This document shows positions 20,900 to 32,045 of a DNA stretch of 64,000 bases, in pieces. The translations under genes were made by a program, and so were the position numbers. Under the pieces are notes generated by a model. That model was given only the letters and a program-made list of their open reading frames with translations. It did not search any database and was not told the origin of the DNA. Position 1 is the stretch's first letter. Every line of letters starts with the position of its first letter. Source of the DNA: Aphrocallistes beatrix (lineage: Eukaryota; Porifera; Hexactinellida; Sceptrulophora; Aphrocallistidae); assembly GCA_963281255.1 (NCBI GenBank), contig OY725501.1, forward strand, positions 1,961,674 through 2,025,673, read 5' to 3'.

Positions 20900-21400
20900 C
20901 CTTATATTATCAATTAAGTAAGCTATAGTTAAGGTCATAGATACAACTAGCACAATAAATATCAAAACTATATCAAACTATACCCGTTAATTGTAGATAC
21001 TTGAGGGTGGAATACATAAGATCTGAAGCGAACCAATGGGCAACTATCAGGAAATCTATATTACAATAATATAAATTAGCATAACAAAATGGAACTATGC
21101 ATTCCTTTATCATTTTAAAATTGAAAAAGAAGTTACATTTTACAATAGAAACACTAAGAAATGCTGTTTCGTTGTATTTTGAGGCGCTGTATAGTGTGGA
21201 CAAGGGATGTGTTATTTGATTGTAATATGTCGTATTTTGAGGGGCTGCATATAACTATCTTGAGGCGCTAAATTATATTATTTCTTCAACTGAGGATTTA
21301 TTTGTTTGAATAACTTATAAAATATCAACTTTTTATTTAAGAAATATCAAATTTCATTTCCGGGATAATTCGAATCTATACCATAAGGATTCGACCGAAT
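20900..21400. other. Repeat-containing spacer
   Basis: 21150-21240 (GTTTCGTTGTATTTTGAGGC, CTGTATAGTGT) recurs inverted at 27410-27475, just outside the FLYWCH/RING element. Function unknown. Nothing else stands out. Confidence 0.4.
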
Positions 21401-21402
21401 AT

Positions 21403-23310
21403 CAAGGGATCGTTCAGTACTTTACTGACGGAACATACCCTGACGAAGCAATGACTTCACATAGGACGATTTGGAATTTTAGAAGGAATGTTCCTCCTTT
21501 TTGATTGGAGAAGGCAGCAGACTCCCAAGGTAGGTTGATCTAACTACAGTACTACACCCAAATTAAACTCAATATCTACGATTTTGGAAGATGCAATCAG
21601 ACTGCATCCAGGATTATAGAATAGGTGTCATGAATCCGCTCACCTCCAGAGGAGGTAGTGTTAATTATTATGTGACTAGTCCTCGAATTTATTCACTTCC
21701 CCTTCCCCTCCTGAACCAAGAATAAAATCCCAATGGAGCCATTCCAACATGTATGGGCGGATTGATATTTAACTTGTGGGCTTGTTTTAATTATAGTTAA
21801 ATCAAATTTTAATCTTTGCCGGACCAATTTTCAACTTTGACCGGACTTATAAAATTTATTTTCAGCTGATCATCACGAATGAGAATATAAACATGTTGCT
21901 TATCACACCGAATCCTGGAATGTATTATTGCCATACTTAACGTGGCCCCCCTCTCTCACCACCCTTTAGCAATACAATGACGTTAAAACTGTTAGGAATT
22001 TCAATTTGTGTGAGCTTACTAACAAATTTTAAGATATTACATTAATCAGTTGTGACCTTCCAGTGAGTGAAGAGGATTATAGACATGATTTGGTAACAGT
22101 TTGCTATCTGAGCAAATATGTTGTAATACGACCCCTCAAATCGAAAACTTCGGATGAAGTAATAGAAAATCTCAAGGATATCTACCTGGACGTAAGCCGA
22201 TGTCCAGGTTAAGCCAATGTCCAGAGATCCAGGTTAAGCCGATGTCCAGAGATCCAGACGTTATACAATACGATCAAGGAAAAGAGTTCACGAGCTAAGT
22301 GAGGATTATTAATTTTCCTGTAAAATTTTATTATTCAAATATTGAAAGTAAATTCAGTACTTCATCATTTCATGTTGTGGTATTCTAGATATTTCAAGAA
22401 TTTAATCGGGAGCTTCGTATTGATAACCATAGCACTCCCGCCTATCATCCGATGTCTAATGGCCTAGTTGAATCCCACAACAAGATTTTAAAGAAGTACG
22501 TTTTATCAATTTATTTTAGGAGTATTAACATTACATGGGCGGGATGGTTAAACTAATTAGGTCATGATTGCCTTCGTTTATGTCCCTTGATAAACTATCA
22601 TTTTTTTTGTCTATATTAAATTTAAACATTTGAATCAATCTTGACAATGTCTGAAGACTTCAAAAGTGTTACGATCGTCAAATCAGTAGTCATTTTATAA
22701 CCATAATTACTACGAGATCCCTTGGTTAAATCGTCTAAATTCTTAATCTTATCATAGATTCACAATCAATTTGACTCGTAAACGTACAAGTACATCTATG
22801 TGCGAATCTTTAACTACAATGGACAGCCACTAAAGAAATACAAACCCTGGGAAATTGAGAACATTATTCGAGATGGTAATTGCCTGTTTCGATGGTAATT
22901 GCCTGTGTCTATCCAATATCATCACAGGGAATCAGAACAGCCACCTACAGCTCCGTAGAACTATCGCTGGATATATCGCAACCGAAGGTACATCACGGCT
23001 TGGTTGGCATTTCAAAACAAAACAAACAACACCTTGGGAGAATCTTCTATCAGAAAATCTAACCTTGCTTGAAGGGACATGAGGAAGTGATGTAGAAATA
23101 ATGGACGCATTTTCTATCCTAGATGTCGATATATACGTTGCCAATGATGTTTATCGAATGGAAGGGACGTTGAAGAAACGTTCCCGAAGTGCGTTGGAGT
23201 TGATCAGAGCAAGTCCCAATCCAACTTCCGCAATATGTATAACCAACTATTGTGATCATTACGAGTCTGTTATTTCAATGCTGGACAGCCCTACCCTACA
23301 TACGGAGTGA
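21403..23310 (+). pseudogene. Decayed integrase plus OTU-protease gene (Ginger-like)
   Basis: Separated blocks on one strand. Near 21403-21500 a segment with YFTDGTYPDEA resembles the region ahead of the zinc-binding part in Ginger/KRBA2-type integrases. 22070-22300 encodes an integrase core portion with the second-Asp motif YDQGKEF. After a putative intron (about 22308-22390, ending TTCTAG) 22392-22500 continues with YHPMSNGLVES, which carries the catalytic Glu. 22850-23310 encodes an OTU-type cysteine protease: DGNC with catalytic Asp and Cys, and DHYESV with the His. Several stops, frameshifts and local duplications show it is inactive. Some Ginger DNA transposons are known to carry extra protease domains. 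A former host gene is the alternative. Confidence 0.62.
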
Positions 23311-25083
23311 CGATATCAGACGACGAAAATTACACAGTAGATTAATAAACTTCACAACCGATCCATCTATCTTAAGTGTCTTGCGTTAATGGTAACGCAA
23401 CTGATGAGTCCTAGCGGGGACGAAACACAAAATAAAATTAGAGATGATGAGCATAGGCGTAGAGTTTTCATATTATTCCAAAAGAGTAGGGGTCCAATTA
23501 CCCACTGCTCACCATCAGTCTAGCGATAAATCTTAAAAGCAACATAATTTAGTTAATACTTTGTACTGTCGCAATAATACAATTCAATACGTACTAAATT
23601 CTTCTAAAAACAGCTATAGTCTACCTCACTAGTAGAGGACACCTCAATTTAAATGGTGGATCTAGCCTCACATCTAGCCAGATCAACATATTGAAAAGTA
23701 GGGGGGCACATGTAACCCCATGTAACCCCTCATGTAACCCCTTAAAATGGTTTACATTGTAAATATTAGGTTCACAATCCATTTACCCAATTGTGCAACC
23801 TCTCTGTGCTTAATCGCTATCCTATCAGCAAGATCTGGGTAGCACCCGATTAAATGGCGCTTTAGTAAACTTGGTTTCATCGAGCCCTCAGATAGCACCA
23901 TATTATATACTAGGTAGTTCCTATCCCTCCTATTCAGGCTGACGCATAAGTTGTTACAAGCTTTATTGGATATGATTTTTTAAACTCTTGGTTATTATGG
24001 CCTTTTGAGTTTGTAATTCGAATATTTTCAATGATTTTAAAGGATATTTTTTAGTCTAACACTTGGAACTGGGTTTTGTATTAGGGAATTAGGGCCCAAT
24101 GCTTTTCAAGTTATCTATCCAGAGTCTTCAAATTCTAGGAGGAATTAATAAGCTCACACATTGTCCTCGAACACTCTAAATTTGTAGAAATATACGATGT
24201 TCAGATCAGTGCATTTATAGAACCTTTTGGATCAGATATTTTGGTGCCCAATGTAAAAATGCAATTTTGGGTGATTTTATAAAATGTACCTAATTTGGAC
24301 TCGTGAAATAATAACTTTCTCTCGTTTCGAATAATGAATTCAATGGATTTATGAAATATTTCCAAGGTGAATGAAAGGTATCTGGTGCTAAATCGTCTTG
24401 GATCATCGACTTATTTTAATGAAGCAGTAGAACTTGATTCGCGATTTTCGCTGCGTGCCAGGACACATTTTCGGTTAAAACTAACACACAAAACACAGTT
24501 CCTGGAGTTAGACTCAAAAAGTCTTTTAAAATCATTGAAAATATTCGAATTACAATCTCTACAGACCATAATACTAAGATTGCTTGAGTATAACAAAATG
24601 TATACCTAATGAAGCTTGTAACAGAACTTGTGTGTCACCCTGTAATATATATTGTGAATCCGTATTTGATATAATCTTCATTATACTTCTTTTTCTTTGC
24701 AGATTCAATATGAATTTGGTTATGAAGTCAAAGTATCAAAGAAATACTAGTTCAATCAACTATTTCCATATATAAGAACAATAGGATAACGGATAGGTGT
24801 AATATGCAAATCAACATGAGGTGACAAAATATGTACGGATAATGGAATCCTTAATTAGCATGACCTCAAACAATATAATTCAGGTGATATCTGGTAATTA
24901 TTGATGAAACTATTGCAACGGATAGATTTTAATATTTGGCATGAATATACTTTGTATATGCTGGGTCTGTTGACATGATGGAGTGGAACTCGAAATATAT
25001 GATTATTACAGAATTGATATGATTAGGTGAAAAATTGGCGTACCCCTAGAAAAAGGCCTGGCCTACCCCAGTTTGAGAACTAC
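23311..25083. other. Mostly unrecognised DNA, hAT end at the right
   Basis: 25036-25083 reads GGCCTGGCCTACCCCAG to TTTGAGAACTACTG, a hAT-type terminus (CAGTAGTTCTCAAACTGG on the minus strand). CATAGGCGTAGAG at 23453 and its inverse at 25085 may be outer repeats. 23700-23760 has a short CATGTAACCCC triplication. I find no convincing gene. Confidence 0.4.
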
Positions 25084-25615
25084 TGCTCTACGCCTATGAT
25101 GATGAGTTCTGAATTTTCCACCGATTAAGTAGTACTCTTGACTGGCTCGACTGACAATCACTCAACAAGACAAATTATATTGTCGAATATTCAAAAAGAG
25201 TTGATACTTTTAATTATACAAGTATAAGTATGCAATTTTATACTGTATTGATTGTATTTTTCTGCGTTTGAAGTTGTTTTAATCAATCAATCGATCAATT
25301 ATTATCATGTTCACTCAAGTCCAGATTTATATCATGTGAGTAGTTAATTTATTTAGCAACCTATAGTATGATGAATGTAACAAGTAGCTACATGTGATTA
25401 AATGCCCTGATATAAGCCACATGGGAGATAGTGCTGAGAAAAATGAATAAATTTATTCAATTTAAGAGCATGAGTACATGATAATGGGATGCTTGAATTA
25501 TCGTTTGAAAAATGTAATGACAGTACAATATACAGCTTAAAATTAAGTAACATATCTCTGGTACATACAATCCAAACGTCTCGGAAAGCTATGAAGCGCA
25601 TCAAAATAGACATAT
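25084..25615. other. AT-rich stretch, nothing recognised
   Basis: No terminal repeats, RNA-gene signatures or conserved frames noticed between the hAT end and the Mutator-like element. Confidence 0.45.
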
Positions 25616-25659
25616 AAAAATATGGGGGCACTGCCATATTTAGAATTTTTAGATTGTCA

Positions 25660-26072
25660 TTAGTTAGAATTTTCGGAATTGTAACAAGTTAGAATCAATT
25701 TTTAGTAGATTGTAACAAGTTAGAATCAATTTTAGTAGATTGTAACAAGTTAGAATCAATTTTTAGTAGATTGTAACAAGTTAGAATCAATTTTAGTAGA
25801 TTGTAACAAGTTACGTAGAATCAATTTGTAGTAGATTGTAACAAGTTAGAATCAATTTGTAGTAGATTGTAACAAGTTAGAATCAATTTTTAGTAGATTG
25901 TAACAAGTTAGAATCAATTTTAGTAGATTGTAACAAGTTACGTAGAATCAATTTGTAGTAGATTGTAACAAGTTAGAATCAATTTGTAGTAGATTGTAAC
26001 AAGTTAGAATCAATTTGTAGTAGATTGTAACAAGTTAGAATCAATTTTAGGAGATTGTAACAAGTTAGAATC
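25660..26072. repeat. 31-37 bp tandem repeat, about 13 units
   Basis: Unit TAGTAGATTGTAACAAGTTA plus GAATCAATTTT. Some units have an extra CGTA (AAGTTACGTAGAATC), and higher-order copying is visible because the run of unit variants repeats. The right end of the element has two inverted units (27296-27350), so the array grew out of one inverted repeat. Confidence 0.85.
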
Positions 26073-26191
26073 GGCATAACAATAATGTTTATACTATTTA
26101 ATTGAAGGTGGTTGCAATAATGATAATGGTGTTTGCTTATAATAAATGATAAAAGAAAGAAATGAAAATACTAGTAAGACAGAATAAATGG

Positions 26192-26420
26192 TTACACTGT
26201 GAAGATTCGGAACCCATCCTCTATGACCGAACGGCAGATTGGACAAGGTTGTCCTAACTCTTCAATCCGTTCGCTACAACTAATACAGCATACAGCATGT
26301 CTACAAGGAATGAAAACGCATGTGGTTGTACGGGTTAAGAAACAGACAGCGCATTTACTTTCAGTAACCTCATTTATCTGATGCTCTTCTTCAGATTGCT
26401 CTCGATTAAGACTTCAGTGG
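26192..26420 (-). pseudogene. IAP-type C3HC4 RING finger, terminal exon-like frame
   Basis: On the minus strand an open stretch ends at the TAA at 26192. It contains CAVC, then IPCRHAVCCISC, then CPICRSVIEDGFRIF close to the C-terminus. The spacing and the terminal position resemble the RING of inhibitor-of-apoptosis proteins, an E3 ubiquitin-ligase fold. An upstream stop (TGA near 26423) means it would need splicing or has been frameshifted from the FLYWCH frame. It is grouped with the upstream FLYWCH segment, 130 bp away on the same strand. Zinc-ligand residues are all present. Confidence 0.6.
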
Positions 26421-26547
26421 TCTTAAAGTACCAATAGTATTTCCCATCGCTTGTAGAAACTCCCATGGCGAGTACAGTCCATCAGTTAATTTTCGTTTGA
26501 AAATACTTCTATTTTCATCAGTTTTTATGTGCTTCTTTTTTCTTGCC

Positions 26548-27096
26548 CTACTTATCTCTCGTTACTTCAGATAAGAAATCCTTCATTTTATCTGAGAAGA
26601 AAACTACAGCAGTTTGATCGTTGCCACATGTCACAGAAAACTTGTAGTAGTCTCCAAAAGCAGTTGTAGGCAACATAGCACAGAATTGAGATGCTGTAGG
26701 TGGGATCATTGGCTGCAACATTCTTCGCGCATGATACATGGATGATTCGACTTCTCTGAACGAAACCTCACTTGCAAACGGGTCATTCCTTGTCACATCA
26801 TCAAAAATCTGTCGGAGATTAGATTGTGAGTATTTAGCAATAGTTTTACACTTTCTCTTTATCTCATTTACATTTGATTCATATTCACTTAGACCATGAT
26901 TATGTTGATTCATATATACGATTCTATTAATATCCTACTGCAGTTTACTTGTTCCCTTGCATCTAAATGTCTTAAATAACACGCATCTAAGGTAAGTGGA
27001 GTTTGTCTTAGTTTTGGATTTGATATACTTGTGTTCATCTGAAGTTGTAAAAACACTTCCTGTAGTACGTTTGAAATCTTCAATTGTGTATTCCAT
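26548..27096 (-). pseudogene. FLYWCH-finger protein, MULE-type N-terminal part
   Basis: Starts at the ATG at 27096. The first 60 residues carry a FLYWCH-like finger (TYLRC, FRCKGTSKL, HNHGLS), interrupted by one in-frame TAG after GTSKLQ. A helical linker with KRKCKTIAKYSQSNLRQIF follows, as in proteins where FLYWCH precedes a MULE transposase or host-derived domain. The frame ends TRDK-stop. About 40 bases further a second frame rich in Lys/Arg (ARKKKHIKTDENRSIFKRK) may be a continuation. No transposase core is encoded. Likely role when intact: DNA binding by the element's protein. Confidence 0.6.
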
Positions 27097-27407
27097 TATG
27101 CAAAAAGATTAAAACTCTCAAAATATATACCAGACGAGTGTTTATTAAAGACAGTTTACGCAATATTATATGGTATAAAATTATAAATGCAGATTTAATA
27201 TAATCCAGTTAAATAAGGATTCAGATAAGTGACAAATGATAACTGTCTATTCAAATTAACCACAAAGCTAAGTTAGCTAACAATAGACTAAAATTGATTC
27301 TAACTTGTTACAATCTACTACAAATTGATTCTAACTTGTTACAATTCAGAAAATTCTAACTTATAACAACCTTAAAATTCGAACTAAAACATGCACCCCA
27401 AAAATAT

Positions 27408-27487
27408 AATAGCACATCCCTGGTTTACACTATACAGAGCCTCAAAATACAACGAAACAGTGCCTTTAAACGCAATCATATGATGAC
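27408..27487. repeat. Inverted copy of the 21150 repeat
   Basis: CACTATACAGAGCCTCAAAA and TACAACGAAAC are the reverse complement of the segment at 21150-21240. Confidence 0.55.
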
Positions 27488-27670
27488 TAATCAAAATTTT
27501 AACGTATATTGATACTGTGACACCACATTTATATATGCTCGTATTATATTCCTAAGCTCTATTATGCGTGGTCAATGATTTAAGGCAGCTCATGTATATT
27601 AGTTCAATTATCTTCGACCTCCAGTCCAAATCCGCAAGTTATTGTGAGGCCTTATATGTAGTAGGCTATG
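27488..27670. mobile_element. P-related MITE, right part
   Basis: Contains ACACCACATTTATATATG, CAGCTCATGTAT and CCTTATATGTAGTAGGCTATG, the MITE right end. The left arm is missing. Confidence 0.6.
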
Positions 27671-28457
27671 ATATGACAAATATCCATATTGAAATATCAT
27701 AACAACATATAAAAGGCAGGACTTTGATTCAGAATCCAACCTACAGAAAATCGACACTCGAGACACTCGAAAACCAATAGTATTTATGCGTATTAATTCC
27801 GAAATAAATTAATATCTTTTTTGAGTCTCAAAATTGTCAAACTACTAACATAACTTGGTCTAACGAGCCAATTTAGTGGGAGACCAACTTTGGTCGCCAA
27901 CATTGTCAATGGAATCAAAAGCGGGAATTATCTCCTCATGTATTTTTGCAAAGTTGCCAATGCGGTATTCAGTTTTGATTGTTCAAGAAATTTGCAAAAT
28001 TATAATAATATTTGGGTTAGTGCACTCTATTAGCATATTCACATTAGTTCAAGGTACTATTTGGTAGGAGGATTTCCTCACATGAATATTTCAATTTTGA
28101 TTAAATGCATGTTTCCTACCTAGTTTTCGCACACCCCAATAACCATTCAAGTAATTTTTACCCTAATACATGAAGTAAATTACAATGGAACAGTTATAAT
28201 ACAGTAAATTCGGTATAAAAGTTATTTCATTATATTCAAATAACTCACAAAAGTTTTCATCTTAATTATAGGTTAAATAATTCATTTTTGATACCCTGTG
28301 AAATTGATTATTACTTTTGCCAATGAAATTCTCTTGATACTCGTATTACTGAAATTCAATGAATAATCGAATCATATTAGATACACGTCATTGAATTCAT
28401 TATTAGACAGTTCCGGATTGCTTTATAAATTTGGATTTATTTAAGATTTGATGGTTG
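27671..28457. other. AT-rich stretch, nothing recognised
   Basis: No inverted termini, conserved frames or repeats shared with the rest of the window. Confidence 0.5.
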
Positions 28458-28888
28458 TACTAGGAGGTCATTCAATAAGTCTTGCGGATTGAGTTGTATT
28501 TCAACTATTATCGCTGTAAAGTTCTCAACCTTCATATATAATTTAGCTTCAAATATTATCTTAAAATGTTCCAAATAATAGACTGATTGAATAAAAACTC
28601 AGAATTTTTTAGCTTTTCACATCACACCTATTTCAGCATACTTGTAGAAAATGGCTTCTAAAGATGACAATTTCAATTTGAAATGGAGAACGTACATTGA
28701 ATTTCGAACAAAACTCAATATCCAGTGCCTACTCATTCACAATGAGTTGCAAGAGATACTAGGCATGGATTGTCCTTCCAGATCCACCATTGAACGATGG
28801 GCTGCACGATTTAGGTCTGGAGATACTGATGTGGTAGATTTACCTCGCTCACTCGATATCCGTCAGCACTCCAGATAAAGTTGCAATA

Positions 28889-30225
28889 CAGGGGCATTCA
28901 ATAAATACTAATCACGAAATATATTTCAATGAAAGAGTATTACAAACCCAGTCAACTCAATGCAATTATATACAACCATATTTTAACTCTATAACAAAAC
29001 TTAGAGGGAGTTGATTACTCCATTATTTCTCGAGTTTCAGTGATTTTAGATATCTACATTTTGGACTATCATATTTTGCATGGCTTCTTGTCCTAATTAC
29101 TCTGAAATTGAGCAACGGACGTATGTCAAATTTCGCACTATCCTCGAAATCCCTCCAAAGTCTATTTATGAGGAGCTGGCAATGATATGTGGAGAAGATT
29201 CTCTATCATATTCAACTGTCAGAAGATGGGTAAACCTGTTCAGGGAGGGCAGGGCCTCTGTCCAAGACGCCCCTCGTCCTGGAGCACCAAAACTGGCGAC
29301 CAACAGTGACAAATTGAGTGAGGTAAAGGAATACGTCGACTCTTTCCCCCATTCTTCGGTTGAGGACGTAGCTAACAATGTTGGCATTTCAACGGGAAGT
29401 GCACACACGATTCTGAAGTCGGAGTTGGAACTGAGGAAGGTCCAAGTGCGATGGGTACCGCATTGCCTGACTTCTCCACAAAAGGCCGCTAGACTCGAAA
29501 TGGCCAAGGAAAACCTCACAATCTATGAATGATGTGACCCAAGACGTTTATTAGAGATAGTAACAGGGGATGAAACTTGGATACAATTCAAGCCACCGAT
29601 CAGAAAACAAGATGGCAGGGTATGGCTGAAAAAAGGAGAGGTACCCCCAGCTGTTTGTGTGTCCGACTTTCGTGCCCCGAAGGTCTTATACTGCATATTT
29701 TTCGATGGGCTAGGGCCTGTAGCCCAGATCCCTGTTCCCAAAGGCCAAACACTAACTGGACAATTCTACGCTGATGTTGTGTTACCTGAAGTTGAGAAAT
29801 CGTACCTTAAGCGTCGTCCAAAGACTGGAACACGTGGTCTCAAAATTTTGCATGATAATGCCAGACCACATAAAACTTTGGCTGTCAAGCAAAAAATTAA
29901 AGATATGGGTATGCACGAAGTCCTGCACCAACCTTACTCCCCTGATATAGCCCCATGTGACTTCTGGCTGTTCAGAAAACTCAAAGATCACCTCTCTGGA
30001 CGCGAATTTGAAGATCGGCTCAGCCTTGGTCGGGCAATTTTCCAATACCTCGAAGTCATACCCAAGGATGAGTATAGGATGACGTTTGAAAATTGGATTA
30101 AAAGGCTAAATTCTGTTGTAAAGTATAAAGGAGATTACTTTGAACATTCTTAGTAAAAATCATCCAATTTACACAATTATTTTTTGTTTTGGTGGGGTGT
30201 GATTAGTATTTATTGAATGCCCCTG
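28889..30225 (+). mobile_element. Inner mariner element, 1337 bp
   Basis: Perfect-looking inverted ends CAGGGGCATTCAATAAATAC with TA on both sides, lying inside the outer mariner's transposase gene. The complete structure and one damaged codon suggest a comparatively recent arrival. Confidence 0.88.
29080..30153 (+). pseudogene. Mariner transposase (DD34D), one in-frame TGA
   Basis: The frame runs 357 codons from MASCPNYSEIEQRTY to the TAG after the end HFEHS-like GDYFEHS, close to the normal 345-355. Helix-turn-helix SYSTVRRWVNLFREG near 45, WVPHCLT near 127, first Asp in TGDETW, second in LHDNARPH, third in APCDFWLF with 34 residues between the last two. The only defect seen is a TGA at 29530-29532 between IYE and CDPRR, where relatives have Asp. 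One base change or readthrough would be enough to affect its status. Confidence 0.85.
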
Positions 30226-31156
30226 TAATTGAGAGAATGGTGATGGAAGACAGGTTTTTAACAGTTGATCAGATAGCACATAGTATGGATATGTCATCGG
30301 GAGCAATTCATTCAATTCTGACCATTCGTCTTGGCTACCGATCGATTTGTGGCAAATGGGTCCTACATATTCTCAGTGAGAAACAAAGGCTCACCCGAGT
30401 GAATACATCCAAGAAGCTCTTGGAAACATATGATGTGTGATTCTTGGCACCTATCAAAAATTAACACTGGTGAGAGACTTTGGTACCGTTTTCCACTCCA
30501 TATAGCAAGTATAAAATGCGATCGTGGGTGAAAGGAGATGAAAAACCGGCACAAGTTCCCAGGCCCGATTTCAGAAACCCGAAGGTAATGTATACAATTT
30601 TCTTCAACAGTGGCGGTATTGTATTACAATTACCTTCTGAGAGTGGTAAATCTATCAATGCGACCTTTTATACTCAGAAACTCCTACCAAACTTGATTAA
30701 AAATGTAAATGAGGCTCGTCCAAAGGCTGGAATGAGAGGTATTAAATTATTGATTGATAACGCCAGTTCCCACACAGCCAAGCTTACCAAGATTTTTTTG
30801 GAATCCGAGAGCATAGAATTACTTCCTCACCATCCATACTCACCAGACCTAGCTCCCTGTGATTTTTGGCTCTTTCCAAAGTTGAAAATCTATCTCCAGG
30901 GTAAAGAATTTGAAACTAGACAAGCACTCGGAACTGCTTTATACCAGTACTTCAAATCCATCCCGGAAGAAGAGTACATAAAAGTGTTTGTTCAGTGGGT
31001 TGAAAGATTGAGAAAGTGTGTGTCAGCAGGAGGGGACTATTTCGAATAAAAAATCTACTACATTAGTCTCTATAGTGTATACACTTGCTTTTGTGATATG
31101 ACCTGCAAGACTTTTTGAATGCCCTAGTAGCATCTGATTTCATACATATGTATGAG

Positions 31157-32045
31157 CATAGCCTGCTGTACATAAGGCCTCACAGTAACTTGCGGATTTG
31201 GGACTAGGGATGCAGTAGAAGATGGTTGAACAAATACATGAGCTGCCTTAAATCATTAATAAAGCACAATAGAGCTTAGGAATGTATCACCAGTATATAT
31301 AAATATGGTATCAAAGTACCCATATCCGTTGTTAAAATATAGAATGGTCACCATGTTGTTGCGGAATAGGTAATAATTGTGACAAATTTGGTGATTTTCA
31401 GAGGCCGGTTAAGGGCACTTCTAAGTGTTTTCATTATAAAATTTCCCGCAAAGAACTGAGATGTGAATGGGTTAATACGAAAAATGGAATTTTTTCATGG
31501 AATGTTGCTACATTCCAGTGTTGCTATGGAAACGTGTTTTGGTCAGTTGGGGTTATATCCTGAGAACCGCGATAGCTCGATGTTCAAAGGTAATTTCATT
31601 TGATAGCGAATAAACTACTTCTTATTAAGCGATAATATAAAATCGATATCTAAATTCAAAGGTTTACGATATATCCGACAAATTAGCAAATGTGACCAAT
31701 ATGATAAATTGTCTAATACCTTATAAACCATTGAATTTAGACAAATAAATTATATTATCACTTAATAAGAAGTAGTCTATTGGTTATCAAATGGAATTAT
31801 ATTTGAATGTCATGCTCTCACGGTTTTCAAGATATGATCCCAGCTGACCAAAACACGTTTCCATAGCAACACTGGAATGTAGCAACATTCCATTAAAAAA
31901 TTCCAAAATTTTCGTATTCACCCATTCACATCTCAGTTCTACGCAAAAAAATTATAATAAAAACACTTAGAAGTGCCCTTAAACGACCTCTGAAAATCAC
32001 CTAATTTGTCACAAATATATCCCATTGCGCAACCATATGGTGACT
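31157..32045. mobile_element. P-related palindromic MITE, right terminus lost
   Basis: Starts CATAGCCTGCTGTACATAAG-GCCTCACAGTA and shows the paired arm blocks (CATTCCAGTGTTGCTATGG at 31513 and its inverse at 31858), with the centre near 31690. It ends after CAACCATATGGTGACT without the right end. Confidence 0.7.

Larger units (their letters stand above)
25624..27399 (-). mobile_element. Mutator-like element carrying FLYWCH and RING fingers
   Basis: 1776 bp with diverged inverted ends starting GGGGGCACTG at the left and GGGGTGCATG at the right (minus), aligned for about 75 bp. The 8-bp sequence AAAAATAT is duplicated at 25616-25623 and 27400-27407. The inner ends consist of TTGTAACAAGTTAGAATCAA repeats, expanded on the left. 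Inside lie a FLYWCH finger with a MULE-type linker and a separate RING finger, but no DDE core. A non-autonomous Mutator-type element that captured or retained zinc-finger exons fits best. Confidence 0.65.
28651..31049 (+). pseudogene. Mariner transposase, split by the inner mariner
   Basis: N-terminal part 28651-28886 (MASKDDNFNLKWRTY, helix-turn-helix with SRSTIERWAARF) and C-terminal part 30228-31049. A one-base insertion after LPRS and a stop after LLETYDV break the frame. The second and third Asp (LLIDNASSH, APCDFWLF) are 34 residues apart, so it is a DD34D enzyme, but the first Asp region (TGERLW) has lost its Asp. Inactive. The gene ends GGDYFE as usual. Confidence 0.82.
28460..31127 (+). 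mobile_element. Mariner element interrupted by a second mariner
   Basis: Termini CTAGGAGGTCATTCAATAAG and the inverse of CTAGGGCATTCAAAAAGTC, with TA at 28458 and 31128. Removal of the inner mariner (28889-30225) and one TA restores a continuous transposase region. Same family as the element at 34488-37153. Confidence 0.85.

Noticed and set aside
22070..22500. LTR retrotransposon
   Set aside because: Only integrase motifs, split by an apparent intron; no LTRs, primer-binding site, reverse transcriptase or protease found nearby.
25660..26072. CRISPR-like appearance of the regular repeats
   Set aside because: Units are contiguous with no unique spacers, in a eukaryotic transposon context; the unit is the inner inverted repeat of the surrounding element.
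29166..29519. Minus-strand frame of 117 codons opposite the mariner transposase
   Set aside because: Shadow of the transposase reading frame.
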